Source: Bacteroidia bacterium
Lineage (GTDB): Bacteria > Bacteroidota > Bacteroidia > Flavobacteriales > Flavobacteriaceae
Assembly (NCBI GenBank): GCA_030427735.1
Contig: JAUIBP010000010.1
Span: 1 to 64,000 of the forward strand
Direction of reading: 5' to 3'
DNA: 64,000 bases
The notes under the pieces are model-generated. The model ran no database searches, had not been told where the DNA came from, and worked only from the letters and a program-made list of their open reading frames with translations. A program made the position numbers and the translations under genes. Position 1 is the stretch's first letter. Each line of letters begins with the position of its first letter. Of this stretch, positions 45,700 through 53,935 are shown in pieces.

Positions 45700-46734
45700 A
45701 TGAAATTTAAACAATCACATATACAATATAAATTAGGCTTTATGGCATTACTCTTTGCCTTTATAATGCCTACCGATTTATTCGCCCAACGCTTAGGTCA
45801 TGGGGCGTCTCGTGGAGGTGGCGGAGGCGCAGCTGCACATCGTTCTGCACCGTCTAGATCGTCTAGTATGAGTAGACCTAAAACAAGTACATCCAAGCCA
45901 AAAACAAGTATTAATGGCGGCTTCAACAAATCGTCTTCGCGAAATTTACCTAGTAAAACATCAAATTCTAAATCGACAATTAAGCCTAAAACATCTACAG
46001 TAAATAGAAACACTAATACGGCTAATCGTAATAAAACCACAAATATTGGCAACAAAAACACCAATATCGGAAACAAGAAAACATCTAACATTAAAAACAA
46101 ATCTGGCAACAGAGTTAATGTAGATAACAGTAGAAAAAACGTTAATATAAATGTAGATAACAGCAAGCATATAAACGTTAATCGCCACAATACCGTTGTA
46201 AGAAACAGCCCAGTACGATACAACAGACCGCCTTATGTTTACGGCGGAAGAGGCTATTATTGCCACAGACCATATTACTACCATCCATACCGCCCATTTT
46301 ATTGGGGACCAGCTTGGCATCCTTGGGGGTATTTCATTACTACCTTAGCTGCTACAGCTATAATAGTTAGTGTAGAAAACCAAAAATACCACTACGATAA
46401 TGGTGTGTACTATGTACAAGAAAACGGAGGATATACCGTTGTACAAGCCCCAGTTGGAGCCACCGTACAAACCATACCAAAAGAAGCCGAAACGGTAAAA
46501 GTTAGCGAAACCACAAACAACTACTACTATGGCGGTGCGTATTACGAAAAAAGCGCCGAAGGCTATACCGTTGTACCTGCTACAGCAGGAACCATAGTAC
46601 CTAGCTTGCCTGAAGGTGGCGAGGAAACCAAAATAGGCGACCAAACCTATGTGCAATTTGGAGACACCTATTACCAGCCTATACAAGTCGATGGTAAAGA
46701 CATGTACGAAATTGTAGAAGTTAAAGACGAATAA
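45700..46734 (+). CDS. DUF6515-type exported low-complexity protein
   Basis: The 344-residue protein has a signal peptide (ending DLFAQ, about residue 30). Residues about 35-165 are low complexity, rich in Ser, Lys, Thr and Asn, with short imperfect repeats such as NIGNKNTNIGNKK. An aromatic and proline-rich stretch (about 172-210) and two copies of a short YYxxG(A/V)YY...GYTVV(Q/P)AP module (about 227-250 and 270-295) follow. It ends with GDTYYQPIQVDGKDMYEIVEV. The high positive charge of the repeat region suggests binding to polyanions or cell wall, which is speculative. It is paired with the DUF2092 gene. Confidence 0.8.
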   Translation: MKFKQSHIQYKLGFMALLFAFIMPTDLFAQRLGHGASRGGGGGAAAHRSAPSRSSSMSRPKTSTSKPKTSINGGFNKSSSRNLPSKTSNSKSTIKPKTSTVNRNTNTANRNKTTNIGNKNTNIGNKKTSNIKNKSGNRVNVDNSRKNVNINVDNSKHINVNRHNTVVRNSPVRYNRPPYVYGGRGYYCHRPYYYHPYRPFYWGPAWHPWGYFITTLAATAIIVSVENQKYHYDNGVYYVQENGGYTVVQAPVGATVQTIPKEAETVKVSETTNNYYYGGAYYEKSAEGYTVVPATAGTIVPSLPEGGEETKIGDQTYVQFGDTYYQPIQVDGKDMYEIVEVKDE

Positions 46735-46754
46735 TATAATCGTCTTTCAAAACC

Positions 46755-46888
46755 AAAAAAGGTCTAAAAAAATTAAGTGATTCGTCATTCTGTGCTTGAC
46801 ACAGAATCTCATCATATTGAAAATCAATAATTATGAGAATCTGAAAATAAATTCAGATTGACGAAAAACTACTCTTTAGACCTTTTTT
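46755..46888. repeat. Terminator-nested palindromic repeat, copy B
   Basis: Arms of 14 bp (AAAAAAGGTCTAAA at 46755-46768 and TTTAGACCTTTTTT at 46875-46888) flank an 81-bp core (46783-46863) nearly identical to the core of copy A. The arms differ from those of the other copies but are complementary to each other and end in a T-run, as in an intrinsic terminator. It lies between the convergent DUF6515 and GH43 genes. Confidence 0.85.
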
Positions 46889-46906
46889 TATTATTCAATA
46901 TTACAA

Positions 46907-48421
46907 TTAATTTAAGGCTGTATAATTAAAATTCTTAAAGGTAACTTTGCCTGTACCTGTAGATACCAATCCGATTCTTAGACTTAAAAACCCGCTTAAC
47001 ACATTATGGTGCATGGCAGACACTTCGGCAGAGTTCTCGGTTTTGTGCCAGGTTTTACCATCTAAGCTATAATACATATCTACTGTATGGTTATTATTAA
47101 CCAATCTTAAAAACACCTGCTTTTTAAAGACATCATTTTCGGTAACAAACTGCCACCCTCTTAAATTGGTAATAATATCTTTTTGATTAGCCAAAATACC
47201 AGAAAATGACTGTGGATTATAAAACAATACCAAACCTCCAATAGCATCACCTTCCATTTCCAACTCGACATCCACACTATAAGAATGATCTGCTGGCACC
47301 ATTAATAATGGCGCACTATCTGTTACCGATGTTCCTTTTCCATCTATAGTTAAGCCTGTTTTAGACAGAGAATACCTGTCGGTTTCGAGTCCGCCAAAAA
47401 AATGCCATTGTGATGCTAAGGTATTCCCCGTTAAATCATCCGACAAAGAAAATGATGATCTTGCCGCTGAGCCTTTAGGGCGTTGTACAGGTTGGTCTAT
47501 AGCTACAGTTTCCGGGATTTTAAACCAATCATCGGCCGTCCATTCCACAGGGCTTAACATAGTTTGTCTTCCCATATTGTAATGTTCGTTTTCGTAAGCA
47601 TGAAACATCATGTACCAATCGTTATAAGCATCTTCAAAAATAGTTGCATGTCCTACAGAATTCCATTGTTCACTAGCGCTTTCTGCTCTCGCAATAGGAT
47701 TATATGGCGAATTCTCCCAAGGCCCTAAAGGAGATTTAGACCGCGCCGAAATAACCATGTGTCCTGTTGCGGGCCCTGCCGTACCTCCTTGAGCTACTGT
47801 AAGATAATAGTAATCGCCTCGTTTAAACAACTTTGGTCCTTCCATACAAAAACACTCAATTGACCATTCTTTTGGGATAGGCCAACCATCATAAGCGTGT
47901 TTTAAAGGTCCTGTAACCGATAACCCATCCTCGGACAACGGTACATAACCACCATTACTAAAATACAGGTACCTATTGCCATTAGCATCTGCTATATGCC
48001 CTGGATCGATGTTACCTATTTTTAGATCTACAGGTGTCGACCACGGACCTTCTATGCGATCTGCAGTAATAACATAATTAGTCTCCTGAACAGGAAAATA
48101 AATATAGTACTTATTGTTATGTTTTATTAAATCTGGCGCCCAGACAGAGCCCAAATACGTATGTAAAGCATTGGTTACAGGAGCCCAATCTATTAAGTTT
48201 TTAGAATGCCATATGGTTAAGCCCGGATAATATTCGAAAGAAGAATGAACCATATAATAGTCGTTACCATCAACCAGAATACTCGGGTCTGGATAATCTC
48301 CCGAAAATATTGGGTTTATAAAATGGCTTTCAGGTACATTCGTGTGCTGACTTTGGGTTTGTCCAAACATGGAGTGACTTAACAGCAACACCAATATGGT
48401 TATTTTTTTTAATGTTTGCAT
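46907..48421 (-). CDS. Glycoside hydrolase family 43 protein, arabinofuranosidase/xylosidase-like
   Basis: The 504-residue exported enzyme (signal ending SMFGQ, about residue 21) has the five-blade propeller of GH43 with the base Asp45 (GDYPDPS), WAPDLIKH, the Asp region NIDPGHIAD and the acid Glu194 (CMEGPKLF). A C-terminal concanavalin-like domain (about 320-504, LTGNTLASQWHFFGG ... YYSLDGKTWHKTENS) follows. This two-domain form covers alpha-L-arabinofuranosidases (including those in xyloglucan loci) and beta-xylosidases. It lies 3 kb from the main PUL, with its own promoter and a dyad over its start codon. Confidence 0.92.
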   Translation of the reverse strand: MQTLKKITILVLLLSHSMFGQTQSQHTNVPESHFINPIFSGDYPDPSILVDGNDYYMVHSSFEYYPGLTIWHSKNLIDWAPVTNALHTYLGSVWAPDLIKHNNKYYIYFPVQETNYVITADRIEGPWSTPVDLKIGNIDPGHIADANGNRYLYFSNGGYVPLSEDGLSVTGPLKHAYDGWPIPKEWSIECFCMEGPKLFKRGDYYYLTVAQGGTAGPATGHMVISARSKSPLGPWENSPYNPIARAESASEQWNSVGHATIFEDAYNDWYMMFHAYENEHYNMGRQTMLSPVEWTADDWFKIPETVAIDQPVQRPKGSAARSSFSLSDDLTGNTLASQWHFFGGLETDRYSLSKTGLTIDGKGTSVTDSAPLLMVPADHSYSVDVELEMEGDAIGGLVLFYNPQSFSGILANQKDIITNLRGWQFVTENDVFKKQVFLRLVNNNHTVDMYYSLDGKTWHKTENSAEVSAMHHNVLSGFLSLRIGLVSTGTGKVTFKNFNYTALN

Positions 48422-48450
48422 GTGTTTGTTTTTTTACAAACACAAAAATA
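48421..48450 (-). promoter_or_regulatory. GH43 promoter element and start-site dyad
   Basis: On the minus strand, TATTTTTG at 48450-48443 fits TAnnTTTG, and TTG at 48476-48474 could be a -33 element at slightly long spacing (23 nt). A perfect 9-bp inverted repeat with a 6-nt spacer, TGTGTTTGT (48421-48429, plus strand) and ACAAACACA (48436-48444), covers the expected transcription start and the first base of the ATG. It looks like an operator for a repressor. Confidence 0.5.
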
Positions 48451-48743
48451 CTAAAAGCTTAAGGTTTACCTAACAAAACCAAACACGAGTTACCGCACTT
48501 TACACCTAAAAATTGTGCTTTCCCCTGTAAAGTTTCACCTTCAATCCTCTTCCAAATGATAGTATCGGATACGTATTCTGACAAAACAGCTATATCTCTC
48601 CTTGCACTCAGGCTATATTAAATGCTTTTAATAACGCTCGCTTTGGGGTATTGTCGCAATCGGGTTTTACTGTTATTTTAGTCATCTTTTCTTTATTTAG
48701 AGCATTTATAAACATAATGAAATAAATGTATTGATTTGGGCAA
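48422..48743. other. 322-bp spacer between GH43 and the 206-residue gene
   Basis: The stretch holds the GH43 promoter and dyad at its left end and the remains of the SnoaL-like gene in the middle. The right 58 bp are AT-rich with no feature I can support. No intact gene is present. Confidence 0.6.
48459..48685 (-). pseudogene. Decayed SnoaL/NTF2-like gene fragment
   Basis: From ATG 48685 a frame reads MTKITVKPDCDNTPKRALLK then AFNIA and stops at 48608. The next frame, entered at 48611, continues SARRDIAVLSEYVSDTIIWK then RIEGETLQGKAQFL up to a stop at 48459. Together these resemble the N-terminal 50-60 residues of small NTF2/SnoaL-like proteins (usual length about 115-130). A frameshift after the 25th codon and a missing C-terminal half mark it as dead. 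Recognition is from memory of the family pattern and so only moderate. Confidence 0.5.
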
Positions 48744-49364
48744 TTAATACACTTTATGAATTCCTAAACCAATTACTAGTCCGACCCCGATGTAGCTATG
48801 ATTAGATATATTCGCCACTAATTTATATCCAAAATCCGCTCCAATGGCCGTCGGCTTTCCTACAGGTACAATACCCGCTATTCTAAATCGTTTCTTTTTC
48901 GCTTTAAACCAAATATAACTCACTTCTAGTGGCACACCCAAATAATGATGCTCTTCGGTAATCGCATGGTCGTATTCTTCGTTTGATAACCTAACCGAAT
49001 AACTGACAACCGAAACACCGCCAGAAACACTTAACGAAGACCTTCTAAAAATCCATCGTTTACCATAAAGCACACCTAAGTCTCGTAATGTGCTTTTTTT
49101 CTCAACAACAGGCATAGCGACAAATGGAGATAATCTAGCCACTTTCGAATTTAGCTCCAGTTGCTCTAAAAATCTAAGTGTTAATAAATTATTTCGAAAC
49201 TGATGGTTCAATTCAGCACCATACAACAATCCGCCGCCGCCATTAAATCCACCACCTCCTCCAAGCATGAATCCTCCATATAAAATGGGCTCACGTCCCT
49301 TAATTGTGTCTTGGGCAAAACCTTGTAAACACATACAAAGCATTACTACAAGTAGGTTTTTCAT
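48744..49364 (-). CDS. Exported beta-rich protein of unknown function
   Basis: The 206-residue protein has a signal peptide ending QGFAQ (about residue 18), a Gly-rich segment (GGFMLGGGGGFNGGGGLLYG, about 31-50) and a series of alternating strands ending in a hydrophobic-aromatic terminus (GLVIGLGIHKVY), which suggests a small outer-membrane barrel. I do not recognise the family. It is flanked by a dead gene fragment on one side and a 267-bp spacer on the other. Confidence 0.7.
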   Translation of the reverse strand: MKNLLVVMLCMCLQGFAQDTIKGREPILYGGFMLGGGGGFNGGGGLLYGAELNHQFRNNLLTLRFLEQLELNSKVARLSPFVAMPVVEKKSTLRDLGVLYGKRWIFRRSSLSVSGGVSVVSYSVRLSNEEYDHAITEEHHYLGVPLEVSYIWFKAKKKRFRIAGIVPVGKPTAIGADFGYKLVANISNHSYIGVGLVIGLGIHKVY

Positions 49365-49631
49365 AGGTTAATAGTTCATATTTTGTGGTAATATGGGCAC
49401 GAATACAAGATAACAAGTCTGAAATTATAAACGACATTAAATTTTCATTAATATTTAATAACTTGTTCCTTTAAGGTTTGTGTAACCTTAACATAAAAAC
49501 ATTTCTACTATCATGAGATTCAAAATTTATACTATTTTTGAACATGATAACAATAAAATCAACGCTCTAAAACGAAACAGAAAACCCCAAAGAGCACTTA
49601 TAACCCCTGCGTTTATATCGTTCAATAAATC

Positions 49632-50552
49632 ATGAGAGTATTTGCCGTTTTACTACTAATTATACTATTAACAACTGGAGCTTGCAAGCAAGACCACAAC
49701 GCGCACATACAACCCTCTAAACGCCCCACCCCTGTAGTATATGTAACCAATTATCCGTTATACTATTTTACTAATCGCATTGCAGGGCAAACCATAGACT
49801 TACACTTTCCCGCTTATAAGCATCCCGACCCTAGCAATTACACGCCACCAACAGACACCATTACCACCATGCAACAAGCCGATGCTATAATTATAAATGG
49901 TGCGGGTTTCGAACCTTGGTTAATAGATGCTGATCTAGCTGAACATCTTATTGCTAACACTAGCCAAAACATCATTGATAAATTACTCGGTAACGGCACT
50001 ATATTTACCCATAGCCACGACAATCAAACCGAACATGCCCACACCGAAACGGCAAGCATACTTTGGCTAGACCTTGACATGGCAAACCAGCAAGCCTTAG
50101 CCATAACCAACACCCTTAAAGCCTTATTACCAAAAGCTGCGACTCAATTTGAAGCTAACTATAACAACCTATCTAAAGAGCTGATGCATTTACATCAGGC
50201 TTTTAAATCCACTACGCAGAACAACCAAAAACCTGTTATTTTTACGCATCCTATTTATCAGTACTTTCAACGCGCTTATAAACTAAAAGGAGCAAACTTA
50301 CATTGGGAACCTACAGATAGTTTAACCCCCGCAAAACTAACCGAACTTAAGCGCTTAAATACTAAAATACAAACCGACATTATCATTTGGGAAACAACGC
50401 CTAATCCACAATCTGTTACTACACTGCAACAATTAGGTTTTAGAAATACTACTATAAACCCATGTACTGCCACCCCAACACAAGGCGATTTTTTAAGTGT
50501 TATGCAGCGAAACCTAAATAGTTTACAAGGCGCTCTTAATCAAGACCAATAG
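49632..50552 (+). CDS. Metal ABC transporter substrate-binding lipoprotein, ZnuA-like
   Basis: The 306-residue protein has a lipobox (TTGACKQD, Cys18) and the cluster A-I metal-binding fold: VYVTNYPLYYFTNRIAG, the AD-x-IIINGAGFEPWL strand, a His-rich loop (THSHDNQTEHAHTE, about 126-139) and VIFTHPIYQYFQRAY with the conserved His. The first metal ligand, usually His in a DPHxYEP pattern, appears as Ser in DPSNYTP, with a His three residues upstream. Neither permease nor ATPase genes adjoin, so it is an orphan binding protein. Zinc is the likeliest metal. Confidence 0.85.
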   Translation: MRVFAVLLLIILLTTGACKQDHNAHIQPSKRPTPVVYVTNYPLYYFTNRIAGQTIDLHFPAYKHPDPSNYTPPTDTITTMQQADAIIINGAGFEPWLIDADLAEHLIANTSQNIIDKLLGNGTIFTHSHDNQTEHAHTETASILWLDLDMANQQALAITNTLKALLPKAATQFEANYNNLSKELMHLHQAFKSTTQNNQKPVIFTHPIYQYFQRAYKLKGANLHWEPTDSLTPAKLTELKRLNTKIQTDIIIWETTPNPQSVTTLQQLGFRNTTINPCTATPTQGDFLSVMQRNLNSLQGALNQDQ

Positions 50553-50651
50553 ACTTTAACTCATTAATCTCTATTAAGACACATCTACTTAAGAGTCAAA
50601 CATTTCTCAATATTTTTTCATATTTTAGAATAATCAATAAACACTTATAAA

Positions 50652-51560
50652 ATGAGAATCTCTTCCATTCTAATACTTATGCTTGCGCTTGTTTTAAATG
50701 CTTGCAGTTCGAGTTCGTCAACGACTTCAAGCACTAATGTACCACCACCAAATGTGAGTGTTAACAACGCACCTACGACCAACAGTACAACAACTACCAC
50801 GACGGTAGAGGCGAGTAATCCTGATATTAGCGATAACTTAGATTTAGAAGCTGTAGCCTCGGTGTTTGGAGAATCGAAAGACTTAGAAGATTTCGAAAAA
50901 CGCTTAAACAATCCAGATACACAAATCTCTAATTTAGATCTTAACCAAGACGGCCAAGTAGATTATTTAAGAGTAGTAAGTGTAGATAAAGGCGACGAAA
51001 AAATAGTAACCATACAATCGGTATTAGCAGAAGATAAATACCAAGATGTTGCGACTATAGACGTTAAAAAGGAAAATAATACGGTACAGGTTATCGGGGA
51101 CGTTAATATTTACGGACCAGATTATTACATTTATCCGGCTTTTGCCGTAACACCTTTAATTATGGATTGGTTTTGGGGGCCATTTTTCACCCCATGGATC
51201 TCGCCGTTCTATTGGGGATTCTACCCACCATTTTTCCGTCCATGGCGACCATTTCCTCCATATATTTATCACAATAACATTAATGTTCATATTAATAACA
51301 ACAACCATTACCACCACACGAATTTCGATCATCATAACCACAACCTAAAGCAAAACCAAAACCTACAACACAACCTATCTAGAAACGATCATTTTAATAA
51401 TAATACCAATCATTCGTTTCAGCAAAGAAATCAAAATATGTACAACAAACATACTTTAGACATGAATCGGGGCGCATCGTTTTCGCGTTCTGCACATCCT
51501 AATTTTGGGGGTATGCGCGGCGGAGGCATGGGTGGTTTCCATGGCGGTTTCAGACGATAA
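50652..51560 (+). CDS. His/Asn-rich lipoprotein of unknown function
   Basis: The 302-residue protein has a lipobox (LVLNACSSS, Cys17) and a Ser/Thr/Pro-rich linker. A folded core follows (about 58-155) with an EF-hand-like DLNQDGQVDYLRV loop and VQVIGDVNIYGPDYYIYP. Then come an aromatic/proline stretch (about 165-205), a His/Asn-rich segment (about 208-268) and a Gly/Arg/Met-rich tail. The order resembles the DUF6515-type protein at 45700 (aromatic-proline stretch beside a low-complexity region). Metal or polyanion binding can be imagined, but no function is known. Confidence 0.78.
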   Translation: MRISSILILMLALVLNACSSSSSTTSSTNVPPPNVSVNNAPTTNSTTTTTTVEASNPDISDNLDLEAVASVFGESKDLEDFEKRLNNPDTQISNLDLNQDGQVDYLRVVSVDKGDEKIVTIQSVLAEDKYQDVATIDVKKENNTVQVIGDVNIYGPDYYIYPAFAVTPLIMDWFWGPFFTPWISPFYWGFYPPFFRPWRPFPPYIYHNNINVHINNNNHYHHTNFDHHNHNLKQNQNLQHNLSRNDHFNNNTNHSFQQRNQNMYNKHTLDMNRGASFSRSAHPNFGGMRGGGMGGFHGGFRR

Positions 51561-51580
51561 ATTTAAATTACAAATACAAC

Positions 51581-51619
51581 AAAGGGCACTAATATTACTA
51601 TTGGCGCCCTTTTATTTTT
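51581..51619. terminator. Intrinsic terminator between the His/Asn-rich lipoprotein gene and gldC
   Basis: Arms AAAGGGC (51581-51587) and GCCCTTT (51606-51612) pair around an 18-nt loop and are followed by a T-rich tract TTTTATTTTTA. It serves the plus-strand gene. The A-rich left flank gives some reverse activity for the convergent gldC. Confidence 0.6.
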
Positions 51620-51647
51620 ATACTAAAACCAGATGCTGTAGCTTAAC

Positions 51648-51983
51648 TTATTTTTTATTTAGCTCTAACTTTTCTGCAAAATAATCGCAAAAATCTTTCA
51701 TGGTTGCGGTCATTTTTTCATCCTGCGTAGCACGGTTAAAGGTATTGCTCATAGCCACTAAGGTTTGATGAAAAAACACCTTCATTTCATCTACTGGCAT
51801 ATCTTTAGTCCAAAGATCTATACGCAGCGATTCTTGAGCTTTACTATCCCATACAGACAACATCATGGCTTTCGCCTCTTCGTTAGTAATTCCGCCATCC
51901 TCGGCAGTCCAAGACAAGCGTTCTGGAACTCTGTTTTCGTCTAATTCTACTTGTAATTCTATAGTCGATTTTATATTTGCCAT
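51648..51983 (-). CDS. gldC: Gliding motility protein GldC
   Basis: The 111-residue protein matches flavobacterial GldC: STIELQVELDENRVPERLSWTAEDGGI near the start, EEAKAMMLSVWD, LWTKDMPVDEMKVFFHQTLVAMSNTF. GldC lacks a signal peptide and is thought to work with GldB in gliding motility and the type IX secretion system. It overlaps the gldB stop by one base (TAATG), a translationally coupled pair. The gldB-gldC order with divergent nadE is conserved in the family. Confidence 0.93.
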   Translation of the reverse strand: MANIKSTIELQVELDENRVPERLSWTAEDGGITNEEAKAMMLSVWDSKAQESLRIDLWTKDMPVDEMKVFFHQTLVAMSNTFNRATQDEKMTATMKDFCDYFAEKLELNKK

Positions 51984-52951
51984 TATTTTTTAGGTTTAAA
52001 TTTTGAATGATTAAAAATATCTTCTGTAGACATCGTTAGCATATCTTTAAACGACACCTCTTTATTATTGTCCATAAATGCTTTTACAATTTGCCACCCG
52101 ATATACTGCCCGATACGCCCTGGAGATTCAGTATCTATTTCTGCTAAGTAGAATTTAGAAAACGGTGCTGGATTTATAAAACGACTTGGCAATTTAGCAT
52201 CGGAACTAAACAGTAATTCGCGCTCTATAAAATATTTCCAGATATCGCTCTCGTTGGCTTCGGCCCATTGCAATTGCTCGGGGCTGTAACCTATTTTTTC
52301 GGCATCGGTCTTAAACGGAATCATTATATCTTTAAAATACAAACGTTTTCCAGCAGTAATCATTTCATCTAAAAGAGTTTTATTTTTTACAGGCAACATA
52401 TAACGTTTTGCATAAGCATCGGCCAAATCTACCACAATCTGCTCTGGTATAAACCCCAATCTTATGTACTCTTGCACCCCTTTATAAAATTCGTGCTCTG
52501 GTCCTAAATACGTATCTAAAGCTATAATGTCTAAAGAATCGGTTACAATAACCTTATTTCTGTAATCTACATACGATGTTGTTGTAATAACCCGTGGCGC
52601 TCTAAATTCTGGATAATAATATTTTAAATGCTGAAATAACGACGTGATTTCGGAAGCAACACCTTCTAAATTGCTGGGAAACGCTTCAATAACAGCAGCA
52701 GACAATTCTTGCTGCAAAGTATCTTGCAGCTTAGACTCCCAAAAACTGTCCGGGTACGATTTCGAAAACATAAACGGATATTCGTCTCTTAAAGCTTTCC
52801 AATTCGCTACCGTTGCATTTGCAAAAGCTTTATCGAAGCGCTCTACGGTTACATCCATTTTAATTTTTGAAATCTCATCGGCCTTCTTACTATCATTTTC
52901 ACAAGAAACCAGGGTAATTATTACTAAAAGGAAAAAACTAAGATACTTCAT
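51983..52951 (-). CDS. gldB: Gliding motility lipoprotein GldB
   Basis: GldB is a lipoprotein required for gliding and T9SS function in Flavobacterium. I take the start at ATG 52951 (MKYLSFFLLVIITLVSCEND), giving 322 residues with a proper lipobox. A longer frame from 53011 would begin inside the promoter and hide the signal peptide. Features include VTVERFDKAFANA, YYPEFRAPRVITTTSYVDYRNKVIVTDSLDIIALDTYLGPEH and GRIGQYIGWQIVKAFMDNN. It is co-translated with gldC. Confidence 0.93.
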   Translation of the reverse strand: MKYLSFFLLVIITLVSCENDSKKADEISKIKMDVTVERFDKAFANATVANWKALRDEYPFMFSKSYPDSFWESKLQDTLQQELSAAVIEAFPSNLEGVASEITSLFQHLKYYYPEFRAPRVITTTSYVDYRNKVIVTDSLDIIALDTYLGPEHEFYKGVQEYIRLGFIPEQIVVDLADAYAKRYMLPVKNKTLLDEMITAGKRLYFKDIMIPFKTDAEKIGYSPEQLQWAEANESDIWKYFIERELLFSSDAKLPSRFINPAPFSKFYLAEIDTESPGRIGQYIGWQIVKAFMDNNKEVSFKDMLTMSTEDIFNHSKFKPKK

Positions 52952-53008
52952 AAAAAACTTGATGCTGTTAATTTTTATTACTTCAACGATTCTTTTAAAT
53001 TTGTTGGG

Positions 53009-53016
53009 CAAAGGTA
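53009..53016 (-). promoter_or_regulatory. -7 promoter element of gldBC
   Basis: On the minus strand TACCTTTG matches TAnnTTTG. It overlaps an upstream in-frame ATG at 53011 and so supports ATG 52951 as the gldB start, with a leader of about 50 nt. A TTG at 53042-53040 lies 23 nt upstream, slightly far for a -33 element, and reaches into the nadE start region. Confidence 0.55.
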
Positions 53017-53043
53017 AGGTTCTTTGTTCTAAATTCTTTCAAA

Positions 53044-53832
53044 ATGCAAACAGAAAAAATCGTAGATTATATTGTTAATTGGTTAAAAGACTACGCTATA
53101 AACGCAAAAGTAAATGGTTTTGTTGTAGGCGTATCTGGTGGTATAGATTCGGCTGTAACCTCTACACTTTGCGCTCATACAGGGCTTGAGGTTTTAACAG
53201 TAGAAATGCCCATACACCAAGCCCCGAGCCATGTAACACGTGCCCAAGAACACATGCAACAATTAAGCGAACGATTTTCGAACGTAAAAACAACCAGAGC
53301 CGATTTGACTCCCGTTTTTGAAGCCTTTAAAACTGAAGTTGATTTAGAAGGAGAAGAAACTACGGTTAATATGGCCTTAGCCAATACACGTGCCCGTTTA
53401 CGTATGACGACCTTGTATTATTACGCTGGACTACACAAATTATTAGTTGCTGGAACCGGAAATAAGGTGGAAGATTTTGGTGTTGGCTTTTACACTAAAT
53501 ACGGAGACGGTGGTGTAGATTTGAGTCCGATTGCCGATTTAATGAAGTCTGAAGTTTACAATCTTGCCGCATTTTTAAAAGTCCCTCAATCTATACAAGA
53601 AGCCGTGCCGAGCGATGGTTTATTTGGCGATGCCAGAAGCGACGAAGACCAAATTGGAGCTTCGTACCCCGAATTAGAATGGGCCATGACTATGGCAGAC
53701 GCTGGAAAAACAGCAGACGATTTTTCTGGACGAGAAAAAGAGGTATTTACTATTTACAAGCGATTTAATATGGCTAACAAACACAAAATGGAACCTATAC
53801 CTATTTGTATAATTCCTAAGAATTTAAAGTAA
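53044..53832 (+). CDS. nadE: Ammonia-dependent NAD+ synthetase
   Basis: NadE amidates nicotinate adenine dinucleotide to NAD+ in the cytosol with ATP. The 262-residue protein has only the synthetase domain, with no glutaminase part, so it uses ammonia. The ATP-pyrophosphatase loop GVSGGIDSAV lies at about residue 29. LLVAGTGNKVEDFGVGFYTKYGDGGVD and SDGLFGDARSDEDQIGASYPELE follow as expected. It is divergent from gldBC. Confidence 0.95.
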   Translation: MQTEKIVDYIVNWLKDYAINAKVNGFVVGVSGGIDSAVTSTLCAHTGLEVLTVEMPIHQAPSHVTRAQEHMQQLSERFSNVKTTRADLTPVFEAFKTEVDLEGEETTVNMALANTRARLRMTTLYYYAGLHKLLVAGTGNKVEDFGVGFYTKYGDGGVDLSPIADLMKSEVYNLAAFLKVPQSIQEAVPSDGLFGDARSDEDQIGASYPELEWAMTMADAGKTADDFSGREKEVFTIYKRFNMANKHKMEPIPICIIPKNLK

Positions 53833-53935
53833 AAAGCCGTGAGTCTTAAGTAGTTTTTTTTTATATTTACATTGACTGGATTTTTAAAATAGAAATCTGT
53901 GCCCCAACAGTCATTCTTTTAAAACATTTGAAATT

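Noticed and set aside
45798-46320. Long open frames on the minus strand opposite the DUF6515 gene
   Set aside because: They are antisense reflections of the Lys/Asn/Thr-rich repeat codons and have implausible Leu/Val-rich composition without start signals.
52952-53011. Extended N-terminus of gldB from ATG 53011
   Set aside because: It lies in a -7 promoter element and would bury the lipoprotein signal peptide 20 residues inside the protein.
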